Shown here one piece after another: positions 14,494 to 20,089 of a stretch of DNA of 20,089 nucleotides; within the stretch, counting starts at the first letter, position 1, and each line of letters opens with the position of its first letter. Where the stretch lies: positions 1 through 20,089 of the forward strand of contig JAMDBA010000059.1 of NCBI GenBank assembly GCA_023484365.1, given 5' to 3'. The notes under the pieces are model-generated. The model saw only the letters and a program-made list of their open reading frames with translations. It made no database searches and was not told the DNA's origin. The position numbers and the translations under genes were made by a program. Source of the DNA: Patescibacteria group bacterium (lineage in GTDB: Bacteria > Patescibacteria > Paceibacteria > UBA6257 > 2-01-FULL-56-20).

Positions 14494-14827
14494 GACTGAT
14501 TTTATGTCTAAGGCCGAAACAGGCAAAATAAATAAGATTCTAAAAGAAGGAGCCGACGTTACCTATGGTTTAAAAATAAGAGACAATAAGCCTGTTCTGG
14601 GGGAGCTGGCCGGCTTGCCGGTTTTTATAATCAGTTTTAAAAAGAAAGAAACTATTGAATTGGCTAAAAAAGTAGCAGACCAAATAAATCCTGAAGAGGA
14701 AGGGAAAAAGCTTTTGGATTCGCTTATAAAACAGGCTGAAATGTTTTCGCGGTCCGCTTCATCTAAAATGCGTCCGAAATACGAAAAGGCGCTTAAAGAG
14801 TTTCAGGATTTAAAAAAGGATATGTAA
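14494..14827 (+). pseudogene. 3' fragment of the 261-aa gene (duplicate)
   Basis: Identical to the last 111 codons of the gene at 13311-14096. An internal ATG at 14504 leaves 107 codons open, but there is no ribosome binding site or promoter, and it lies between a fragmentary and an intact fmt on the opposite strand. Best read as a by-product of the duplication. Confidence 0.85.
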
Positions 14828-15196
14828 TAATAAAAGCTATACCGATAAAGGTTTTTTTCCCGCGATCTGAATCTTTTTTACCTTTAATTTTCCTTCCATT
14901 ATTTCTGTTTCTATAATTTTTATTCGCTTATTGGCTGGCAGGATGATTTTGCCAATTAATGTCTGCTTTTCTAAAATCGTCCAGACGCCAGGTTCAGGAT
15001 AAAAAGCTCTGGCTTTGCGGTTTATTTTTTCCGCTGCCGCGCCGCCATTATTTATAGCGCTAACCAGCTCCCGCGGTTCAATAAAAGCATCTTCTGTTTT
15101 AATTTTAGCCGTATAAGTGGCGTTACTTTCGTTTTGGATTTCAGGAGATATGTGATTTTTTAAAAATTCCGGTAAGGTTTTAACAAGTAAATCGCC
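14494..15196. repeat. Direct repeat copy 2 (703 bp)
   Basis: Exact copy of 13763-14465. The 28-bp spacer 14466-14493 matches neither flank. Here the fmt sequence continues intact to its start, whereas the 261-aa gene is intact in copy 1, so the duplication itself leaves a full version of both genes. Confidence 0.93.
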
Positions 15197-15718
15197 GCTC
15201 AGCTCGGCGAGTTTCTCGGTGAGCGATTCATAGTTATCTTTTTCTGAAATAGGCAGGCGCGCTTCAGCAATAATCTTTCCATGGTCCATTTTTTCGTCAA
15301 GCATAAATAAGGTCGTACCTGTTTCTTTCTCGCCGTTCAAAATAGCACTTTGTATCGGGGAAGAGCCGCGATATTTCGGTAAGAGCGAAGGGTGGACGCC
15401 TATAGTTCCGAGTTCTGGAACTATTAAAAATTTTTCGGGGATAATCTTGGCATAGGCGGCAACTATCATTAATTCAGGATTCAAATCGGCTATTGAATTG
15501 TAAGCGTCGCTAAGGCGCTCGGGCTGCGAGATATTAAGTTTGTATTTTTGGGCGATAATTTTAACCGGTGGGAGAGTTAACGCTTTATTCCTGCCGGCAG
15601 GCTTATCCGGATTACAAATAATTATCTCAGGTTTAAACCCCCCCCTTATTAGTTTTTCTAAAACTATGGCGGCGAAGTCAGGCGTGCCAAAAAAAACATA
15701 TCTTAAATTATTTTCCAT
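14837..15718 (-). CDS. fmt: Methionyl-tRNA formyltransferase, catalytic Asn replaced
   Basis: Formylates Met-tRNAi using 10-formyl-tetrahydrofolate for translation initiation. Visible: VFFGTPDFA at residues 8-16, the NPDKPAGR loop, VAAYAKIIP (86-94), HPSLLPKYRG (109-118), PIQSAILNGEKETG and DEKMDHG (141-147), then the smaller C-terminal tRNA-binding domain. Length 293 aa (E. coli 315). The E. coli catalytic trio Asn108, His110, Asp146 aligns with Gly107, His109, Asp145: the Asn of the N-V-H motif is Gly (IGVHPSLL). It starts 3 nt after the def stop, the usual def-fmt pairing. No Shine-Dalgarno. The 3' half lies in the second copy of the 703-bp repeat. Confidence 0.95.
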   Translation of the reverse strand: MENNLRYVFFGTPDFAAIVLEKLIRGGFKPEIIICNPDKPAGRNKALTLPPVKIIAQKYKLNISQPERLSDAYNSIADLNPELMIVAAYAKIIPEKFLIVPELGTIGVHPSLLPKYRGSSPIQSAILNGEKETGTTLFMLDEKMDHGKIIAEARLPISEKDNYESLTEKLAELSGDLLVKTLPEFLKNHISPEIQNESNATYTAKIKTEDAFIEPRELVSAINNGGAAAEKINRKARAFYPEPGVWTILEKQTLIGKIILPANKRIKIIETEIMEGKLKVKKIQIAGKKPLSV

Positions 15719-15721
15719 TAT

Positions 15722-16225
15722 TTAAGAATTCTCTGGTCTTGAAACGTCCTGGATATTTTTGGCTTTATCAATAAATAACCCGCCATTCAAATGGTCTATT
15801 TCGTGCTGGAAAACTCTCGCTAAAAGCGCCCAGGCTTTTATTTTTACCGGCCTGCCATTCTTGTCTTGGGCTTTGACGATGACGTAATAAGGGCGGCTTA
15901 CTTCGCCGTATTTCCCCGGAACACTCAGGCATCCTTCTTCGTAAGAAACTTCTTCTTTTGACGTTTTTAAAATTGACGGGTTGAAAAGGGCGTAAAACTT
16001 AGATTCACCTTTATTTACCGGAACTTGCGCCACAAAAACCCGCCATTGAAGTCCTATCTGATTAGCGGAAAGGCCGACGCCATTGGAGGCAACCATAGTC
16101 TTTTTCATATCCTGAATTAAATCATTTATTTCTTTCTTGCTGAATTTTGAAAAATCAAAATCAACGGTTTTTTGCCGCAGGTTTTTTTCGTCTTTTTTTT
16201 CGTTAACAGTTACGATTTTAGTCAT
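15722..16225 (-). CDS. def: Peptide deformylase
   Basis: Metalloenzyme removing the formyl group from the N-terminal methionine of new proteins, the step after Fmt. All three motifs are present: GVGLSANQ (49-56, matching GxGLAAxQ with one Ser), EGCLS (97-101, metal ligand Cys99) and QHEIDH (140-145, ligands His141 and His145, catalytic Glu142). Length 167 aa is typical. Upstream of fmt by 3 nt and downstream of a small basic protein gene by 6 nt, so the three probably form one operon. No Shine-Dalgarno before the ATG. Confidence 0.97.
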   Translation of the reverse strand: MTKIVTVNEKKDEKNLRQKTVDFDFSKFSKKEINDLIQDMKKTMVASNGVGLSANQIGLQWRVFVAQVPVNKGESKFYALFNPSILKTSKEEVSYEEGCLSVPGKYGEVSRPYYVIVKAQDKNGRPVKIKAWALLARVFQHEIDHLNGGLFIDKAKNIQDVSRPENS

Positions 16226-16231
16226 TGGTTT

Positions 16232-16528
16232 TTATTTTTCCTTTGTTGTTTTTTTATTATTTTTTCTCTTTTTCTTTCTGCCTCTGTATATAATTTTCAT
16301 AAAATAAGCGCCCTTATTTTTTATTCCTTTCTTTTGGGCTATTTCCTTCGCCAGGTCAAAAATTTTACTTTTATTATTTTCTTTGGCTAGTTTGATATAA
16401 AGCGCTTTATGTTTTTGGTCTTCCAGGATCTGGGCTATTTCCAGACCGATAAGCTGGTAATCTTTATAAATTCTTGATTTCTTTTGTCTTTCTTTAAGCG
16501 TTTCTAAATAATCAGATGTTAAGCTCAT
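16232..16528 (-). CDS. Small basic helical protein of unknown function
   Basis: The 98-aa product has a helical core (YQLIGLEIAQILED, ALYIKLAKENN, IFDLAKEIAQKKG) ending in KGAYFMKIIY and a very basic tail rich in K and R. I believe similar proteins are frequent in CPR genomes, but I know no function; the basic tail suggests nucleic-acid or ribosome contact. The frame is open upstream to 16600, but I prefer the ATG at 16528: the extra 24 residues are not like the rest. No Shine-Dalgarno at either. It leads the def-fmt group (6-nt gap to def), which hints at a link to translation; that is inference from position. Confidence 0.75.
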   Translation of the reverse strand: MSLTSDYLETLKERQKKSRIYKDYQLIGLEIAQILEDQKHKALYIKLAKENNKSKIFDLAKEIAQKKGIKNKGAYFMKIIYRGRKKKRKNNKKTTKEK

Positions 16529-16651
16529 TATTAAAATTTTATGATATTCTGGCGGTAATTTAAAGGTTGAAATGCTTATTATTAAAATAGGAATTTTCAA
16601 AAATATTGGGGTGATATTGTTGGCATTGATAAAATGTTATAAAATTTAATA

Positions 16652-17869
16652 ATGTTTAAAAAGAAAACTTTTTTGTACTCATTGGCGATAGTAATTATTA
16701 TAGCAGCCGTCTCCGCAGGTTTTTATTTAGGCTGGCGCGCGGGCAGAAGAGTCCCTTTAAATATTCAGGTTGAGGGAGTCGGTAGTGTGGCGAATCAGGC
16801 ATCAACGACGGCCGACTTCGGAATTTTTTGGCAGACGTGGCAGCTTATAAATAGCGATTATTTGAACAACGCTCAAATAAGCGATCAGACCAAAATCTAC
16901 GGCGCGGTTAACGGTCTAGTTAATTCTTTGGGCGATCCTTATTCCGAATTTTTCAATCCTTCCGACAGCCAAAAATTTCAGGAGGATGTTCAGGGCAGCT
17001 TTAGTGGTATCGGAGCGCAATTAAGTGTTAAGAATGGTCAAATTATTATTGTTTCGCCGCTTAAAGATTCGCCTGCTCAAAAAGCGGGACTTAAGAGTGG
17101 CGATCAGATTTTGCAGATAAACGGAACTTCTACCGCTAATATGAATATTAATGACGCGGTTGAGCTTATCAGAGGAGAAAGCGGCACGACGGTAACGCTG
17201 ACTATTTTAAGAAGCGGCTGGGATAAGCCTCAAGATTTTAAAATAGTCCGCGCTAATATTGATGTGCCGACTCTTGATTATTCAATGAAGGACGGAAATA
17301 TTGCCTACGTTCATCTTTACGCTTTTAATGAAAACACTGACCTATTGTTCTATCAGGCGATGGTTAAGGCTTTAACGGGCGGGGCGAAAGGGCTGGTGTT
17401 GGATTTACGGGATAATCCGGGAGGTTATCTTCAGACGGCGGTTGATATGAGCGGATGGTTCTTGAAGAGAGGGAGTGTTGTGGTTACGGAAGCGGGCAGG
17501 GGATTAAACGACGTTTATCGCGCTAACGGCAACGAAGCTTTAGTCAATTTCCCAACGGTTGTTATTATAAACGGCGGTTCAGCTTCGGCCGCAGAAATTT
17601 TAAGCGGCGCGCTTCATGACAACAGGGGAATTAAGCTTGTTGGCGAGCAGAGTTTCGGAAAGGGAACTGTTCAGGAGCTTGTTCCCTTAAGCGGCGGTTC
17701 GTCAATTAAGCTGACGATTGCTCACTGGATTCTTCCAAACGGCCAGATTTTAGAAGGTCATGGATTGATGCCTGACGTCGCCGTTCCGCTGACTGATAAT
17801 GATATAAAAAATAATCAGGACCCTCAATTAGATAAAGCCTTAGAATTAATAAAGTCGGAAATTAAATAA
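16652..17869 (+). CDS. S41-family C-terminal processing protease (CtpA-like)
   Basis: Membrane-anchored serine protease that trims or degrades extracytoplasmic proteins. An N-terminal membrane anchor at about residues 7-27 follows a KKK start; a short helical region with LGDPYSEFF (93-101) precedes a PDZ domain (about 113-195, with GSFSGIGAQL and AGLKSGDQILQING); the protease core has LDLRDNPGG (250-258), NGGSASAAEI with nucleophile Ser312, and FGKGTVQ with Lys337 and Gln341. The Ser-25-Lys-4-Gln spacing equals that of Bacillus CtpB. Length 405 aa is normal. Divergent from the def group and followed after 10 nt by rplI. No Shine-Dalgarno. Confidence 0.95.
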   Translation: MFKKKTFLYSLAIVIIIAAVSAGFYLGWRAGRRVPLNIQVEGVGSVANQASTTADFGIFWQTWQLINSDYLNNAQISDQTKIYGAVNGLVNSLGDPYSEFFNPSDSQKFQEDVQGSFSGIGAQLSVKNGQIIIVSPLKDSPAQKAGLKSGDQILQINGTSTANMNINDAVELIRGESGTTVTLTILRSGWDKPQDFKIVRANIDVPTLDYSMKDGNIAYVHLYAFNENTDLLFYQAMVKALTGGAKGLVLDLRDNPGGYLQTAVDMSGWFLKRGSVVVTEAGRGLNDVYRANGNEALVNFPTVVIINGGSASAAEILSGALHDNRGIKLVGEQSFGKGTVQELVPLSGGSSIKLTIAHWILPNGQILEGHGLMPDVAVPLTDNDIKNNQDPQLDKALELIKSEIK

Positions 17870-17879
17870 AAATATAAAA

Positions 17880-18329
17880 ATGAAAGTTATTTTATTAGTG
17901 GATATTCCTAATGTCGGCAAGAAAAACGATGTTAAAGAAGTAAGCGGAGGACACGCCAGGAATTTTCTTTTCCCGAAAAAACTAGCGGTCGTAGCCACAG
18001 AAGCGGCGCTTAAGGGATTGGAAGAAAAAAAGGCGGCTTCAGATAAAAAGGACGCGGAGATTAAAAAAGAACTGGAAATAATAGCCAGAGAGCTTGATGG
18101 CAGAAAACTGGTTTTCCCGGTTAAGGCTGATGAAAGCGGTGCTGTTTACGGCTCCATCAATAAAGAGGATATTTTAAATGGTTTGCGCGATGTTGATATG
18201 CTGCGAAAAAACAGAGTTGAAATAAAAATAGATAAGCCGATTAAGACTTTGGGCGAGCACGATGTTGAAGTGGATTTCAAAAAAGGAATAGTGGCAAAAA
18301 TTAAAGTGATGCTTGAACAGCAGAAATAA
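17880..18329 (+). CDS. rplI: Ribosomal protein L9 (bL9)
   Basis: Large-subunit protein that binds 23S rRNA near the base of the L1 stalk. The N-terminal domain carries the glycine/lysine signature GKKNDVKEVSGGHARNFLFP (13-32), followed by the long connecting helix (LKGLEEKKAASDKKDAEIKKE) and the C-terminal domain with GAVYGSI. 149 aa is the usual length. Starts 10 nt after the S41 protease stop with no Shine-Dalgarno, so probably cotranscribed; a strong terminator follows. Its presence is informative, since several CPR lineages lack L9. Confidence 0.97.
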   Translation: MKVILLVDIPNVGKKNDVKEVSGGHARNFLFPKKLAVVATEAALKGLEEKKAASDKKDAEIKKELEIIARELDGRKLVFPVKADESGAVYGSINKEDILNGLRDVDMLRKNRVEIKIDKPIKTLGEHDVEVDFKKGIVAKIKVMLEQQK

Positions 18330-18344
18330 ATTCATCATTAAGAA

Positions 18345-18377
18345 ATGCCCCGGTAAACACCGGGGCATATTTTTTGT
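18345..18377 (+). terminator. Terminator after rplI
   Basis: Perfect 9-bp stem ATGCCCCGG (18345-18353) with CCGGGGCAT (18360-18368), loop TAAACA, then ATTTTTTGTTTTT. It also lies just past the stop of the converging HAD gene. Confidence 0.9.
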
Positions 18378-18379
18378 TT

Positions 18380-19051
18380 TTAATAAATATCGTCATCGGG
18401 GTTATCTTCTGGCCAAATTTTCTTTTTTTCGGGTTTAATCTCTGTTTTTGGCGGTTCATCAAGTTTGATCAGGTCGGCCTTAAGCTGTTCCAGATTAATA
18501 AATTGAATAGACGTAAACCCTATTTTTTTGGCGGCGCCGCAGTTTTCTTTTTTGTCGTCTATAAATACGGTGTTATAAACAGAAAAGTTTATATTTTTCT
18601 TGGTATAAAGGAAAATTTTCGGGTCAGGCTTTATCATGCCAAGTCTAAAAGAATAAAAGTTTCTTAAGAAGTTGGAAAATACTCCCGGCCACATTTTATT
18701 TATATGATCAAAATGAAATTCATTGATATTTGAAATCATATAAAGTGTCGGACCGTTAATTTTTGGCTTGCGGCTAACAACAAAGTCAAAAACTTCTTTG
18801 TTGAGCTTAAAATCAAATCCTTCGTTAAAATCTTTTATAAAATCATCATATCTTTTAGAGTATCCAAACTCTTCTGTAAATGCTATATAAAATTCTTTCC
18901 CTGAGATTAGGCCTCTTTCAAATCGTTTCCAATAAGGTTCAATCAGTTTAATTTTTGATTCGGGGTTTTTTAGAAAATCAAAACAGTACGGCGGTTTCCG
19001 GTAATCAACGATTACGCCACCCATATCCCATAATTCTGCCATTATTCTCAT
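18380..19051 (-). CDS. HAD-superfamily hydrolase, YihX-like
   Basis: Rossmann-like hydrolase, probably a phosphatase of a sugar phosphate or nucleotide. HAD motifs in order: nucleophile Asp9 in WDMGGVIVD (8-16), motif II MISN (Ser107, Asn108), motif III Lys141 in MIKPDPKIF, motif IV FIDD (Asp165, Asp166). The D-x-G-x-V start and the ERGxIS cap segment are like YihX, an E. coli glucose-1-phosphate phosphatase. Length 223 aa, with about 30 extra charged C-terminal residues (PEKKKIWPEDNPDDD). AAAGGAG lies 5 nt before the chosen ATG and a promoter lies upstream, so it is a stand-alone gene. Substrate unknown. Confidence 0.9.
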   Translation of the reverse strand: MRIMAELWDMGGVIVDYRKPPYCFDFLKNPESKIKLIEPYWKRFERGLISGKEFYIAFTEEFGYSKRYDDFIKDFNEGFDFKLNKEVFDFVVSRKPKINGPTLYMISNINEFHFDHINKMWPGVFSNFLRNFYSFRLGMIKPDPKIFLYTKKNINFSVYNTVFIDDKKENCGAAKKIGFTSIQFINLEQLKADLIKLDEPPKTEIKPEKKKIWPEDNPDDDIY

Positions 19052-19096
19052 ATTCTCTCCTTTCTTGTTTTGATCTGTTTTTAAAAATCTTTTTAA

Positions 19097-19126
19097 ATTA
19101 TATGGCTAAAAACTATAAAAAATCAA
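19097..19126 (-). promoter_or_regulatory. Promoter of the HAD gene
   Basis: Minus-strand TTGATT (plus-strand 19121-19126), 18-bp spacer, perfect TATAAT (19097-19102). The -35 box ends exactly where the inverted-repeat element at 19126 begins. Confidence 0.7.
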
Positions 19127-19261
19127 CCCCGTAGTAGAATTTTGACTGGATCTTCTGTGTCGCATTGTTTGTTCTTGAAAATAAAACGAATGAAAATCAA
19201 AGGTTGTTATTTCGTGTTAAACTTTTTATTAAATTCCACGGTCGAAATTTCACTCCGGGGT
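19126..19261. repeat. MITE-like element with imperfect terminal inverted repeats
   Basis: The left end ACCCCGTAGTAGAATTTTGAC (split: ACCCCG, T, AGT, AG, AATTTT, GAC) pairs imperfectly with the right end, whose complement reads ACCCCGGAGT GAAATTTCGACC; about 19 of 24 positions match. The 136-bp interval has no plausible gene. The ends touch the HAD promoter on the left and the 108-aa gene terminator on the right. A direct target duplication is not clear. Confidence 0.5.
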
Positions 19262-19262
19262 C

Positions 19263-19293
19263 AAAAAAAGCCCCCGATTTGATATTCGGGGGC
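19263..19293 (-). terminator. Terminator of the 108-aa gene
   Basis: Perfect 8-bp stem GCCCCCGA (19270-19277) with TCGGGGGC (19286-19293), with seven A on its left giving a T run on the minus strand. Located 14 nt past the stop of the gene at 19308. Confidence 0.9.
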
Positions 19294-19307
19294 GAGCGGT
19301 TGGAAAT

Positions 19308-19634
19308 TTAATTGGCCCTATGGTCGTAGTTAAGTTTGCTCAGGATGCCTTTAAGCAGCGTCACTTTCTCTTTGTCGGCGGTATTTGTTTTATCAAGCTC
19401 GTTGGAAATGAGTAAGATAAAAACTTTGCGCATGTCGGGCGAGGGAGTAAGGACGAGATGAGTTGTCCTTTCAAACCCGTAGAAAATCTTAGCAAGGCGC
19501 TCTTTAGTGATAAAATCAAATATTCCCGACTGGATAAGATCTAAGCTGTTGTTCATTGCCGCAACAAACAAAGCGCACTCTTTTTCTTCAAATTCAACCG
19601 TTCCTGGAGCATTTGGTATACCGGGGATTTTCAT
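19308..19634 (-). CDS. Unknown 108-aa soluble protein
   Basis: No family recognised. Starts MKIPGIPNAPGTVEF and continues with helical segments (ECALFVAAMNNSLDLI, LLKGILSKL) and a short beta stretch (THLVLTPSPDMRKVFILLIS). No signal peptide or membrane span. The frame is open from an ATG at 19643, but AAGGAG abuts that codon directly and lies 9 nt before the second ATG at 19634, so I choose the latter. It has its own promoter (TTGACA-17-TAATCT) and a strong terminator, so it is monocistronic. Confidence 0.72.
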   Translation of the reverse strand: MKIPGIPNAPGTVEFEEKECALFVAAMNNSLDLIQSGIFDFITKERLAKIFYGFERTTHLVLTPSPDMRKVFILLISNELDKTNTADKEKVTLLKGILSKLNYDHRAN

Positions 19635-19673
19635 TAAAATCATCTCCTTTTTAATTGTTCCGGTTCTATCTAT

Positions 19674-19702
19674 AGATTAAACAAAATAAGTTTATTTGTC
19701 AA
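19674..19702 (-). promoter_or_regulatory. Promoter of the 108-aa gene
   Basis: Minus-strand consensus TTGACA (plus-strand 19697-19702), 17-bp spacer, TAATCT (19674-19679). Confidence 0.65.
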
Positions 19703-19711
19703 CTGATGGCT

Positions 19712-19740
19712 TTGACATCATTAAATTTTAGATGTATACC
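19712..19740 (+). promoter_or_regulatory. Promoter of the alanine-dehydrogenase-like gene
   Basis: Consensus TTGACA (19712-19717), 17-bp spacer, TATACC (19735-19740), 57 nt before the start codon. Divergent from the promoter at 19674-19702. Confidence 0.7.
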
Positions 19741-19796
19741 TTAAATGGTTATTTTAATCTTAAAAGGCTGAAAAAATCAGCTGAAGGAGGCATAAA

Positions 19797-20009
19797 ATGA
19801 AGCCGATAAGGCCTGTTTTTCCAATCGGGATTGAGAAAGAAACCAAAGAAGGAGAGGGGAGGGTTATTCTTATCCCTGACCATGTTGAAGCTCTGGTTAA
19901 TGATTTTAGCAAAATTGAGAAGAAAGATGTTGTTTGTCTGGTAGAGACCGGGGCTGGCGTCAAAAGCGGATCCCGTCCGTCCTCATCCCAGAAACGCTCC
20001 ATAGCATAA
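19797..20009 (+). pseudogene. Alanine dehydrogenase/transhydrogenase-like N-terminal fragment
   Basis: The first about 58 residues resemble the N-terminal domain of alanine dehydrogenase and NAD(P) transhydrogenase alpha: IGIEKETKEGEGRVILIP followed by HVEALV and VETGAGVKSG, matching the family pattern PKE...E.RV.LTP..V..L and VE.GAG..SG. A strong AAGGAGG lies 7 nt before the ATG and a consensus promoter is further up, so the 5' end is a live gene start. After SG the family expects an aromatic residue and an acidic stretch; instead the frame reads SRPSSSQKRSIA and stops at 70 codons. The break falls at GGATCC (19968-19973). Truncated by rearrangement or by a chimeric contig end. Confidence 0.5.
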
Positions 20010-20041
20010 AGGATCAAGGTCTTTTCGCTAACCTTTGGCAT
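19970..20041 (-). CDS. Possible 5' end of another gene beyond the junction
   Basis: On the minus strand an ATG at 20041 opens a protein-like start, MPKVSEKTLILYAMERFWDED, with AAGAGA about 9 nt upstream. It continues in frame past the GGATCC junction only as the antisense of the dehydrogenase-like fragment, so the genuine part would be about 24 codons. I recognise no family. Weak call, based mainly on composition and on the break in the opposing frame. Confidence 0.25.
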
Positions 20042-20089
20042 TATATATTCTCTTAATGGCGGAATATGGAAAAACGCAACTATGCGCTG

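Noticed and set aside
16172..16390. 72-codon hydrophobic plus-strand frame over def and the small basic protein
   Set aside because: Phenylalanine-rich antisense of lysine-rich coding sequence; a typical shadow.
19191..19285. 30-codon plus-strand frame (starting MKIKGCYF) in the MITE-like region
   Set aside because: No ribosome site; runs through the inverted-repeat end and into a terminator stem.
1..20089. CRISPR array, prophage, toxin-antitoxin pair or restriction system
   Set aside because: No regularly spaced short repeats, no phage structural or integrase genes, and no recognisable toxin, antitoxin or methylase motif.

Overview
The window looks like a chromosomal piece of a Candidate Phyla Radiation (Patescibacteria) bacterium, most likely a Parcubacteria-type lineage. 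The grounds are: an AT-leaning sequence; very compact gene packing with 1-10 nt gaps and ATGA-type overlaps; tRNA genes without an encoded CCA; housekeeping genes without a visible Shine-Dalgarno sequence; a ValRS that stops just after the anticodon-binding region; small proteins resembling families I associate with this group; and a retained ribosomal protein L9, which several other CPR groups lack. TGA is used as a normal stop. The lineage call is inference from gene style, not a database match.

Layout. 1-4460: heat-shock block with dnaK (interrupted by a 393-bp exact duplication), a multi-pass membrane protein and dnaJ, closed by a bidirectional terminator. 4458-4583: a 41-aa membrane miniprotein on the minus strand. 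4652-4722: tRNA-Ala(TGC). 4909-6616: a minus-strand pair, a 145-aa unknown plus an RhlE-like DEAD-box RNA helicase. 6742-8140: three small unrecognised genes, each its own transcription unit with a good ribosome binding site and terminator. 8233-8304: tRNA-Lys(CTT), followed by a structured element that ends in a second copy of the tRNA 3' end. 8561-12820: an EncFtn-type ferritin-like protein, tsaD, valS and a PrsW-family membrane protease. 12853-14096: an hsp20 gene with a long inverted-repeat leader, then an overlapping 261-aa unknown. 14494-15196: an exact copy of 13763-14465, covering the ends of the convergent 261-aa gene and fmt. 14837-16528: fmt, def and a small basic protein on the minus strand. 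16652-18329: an S41 processing protease and rplI. 18380-20089: a YihX-like HAD hydrolase, a MITE-like inverted-repeat element, a small unknown gene, and the 5' part of an alanine-dehydrogenase-like gene that breaks at a probable chimeric junction near the window end.

Functional themes are protein quality control (DnaK, DnaJ, Hsp20, PrsW, S41 protease), translation and N-terminal formyl-methionine processing (TsaD, ValRS, Fmt, Def, L9, two tRNAs), RNA remodelling (DEAD-box helicase) and possible iron handling (EncFtn domain).

The most important caution is that two exact direct duplications (393 and 703 bp, with non-homologous 44- and 28-bp spacers) and one abrupt junction near the end occur in 20 kb. 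They may be unmerged contig overlaps rather than biology. Removing one repeat unit plus spacer in the dnaK case restores a normal-length, in-frame DnaK.
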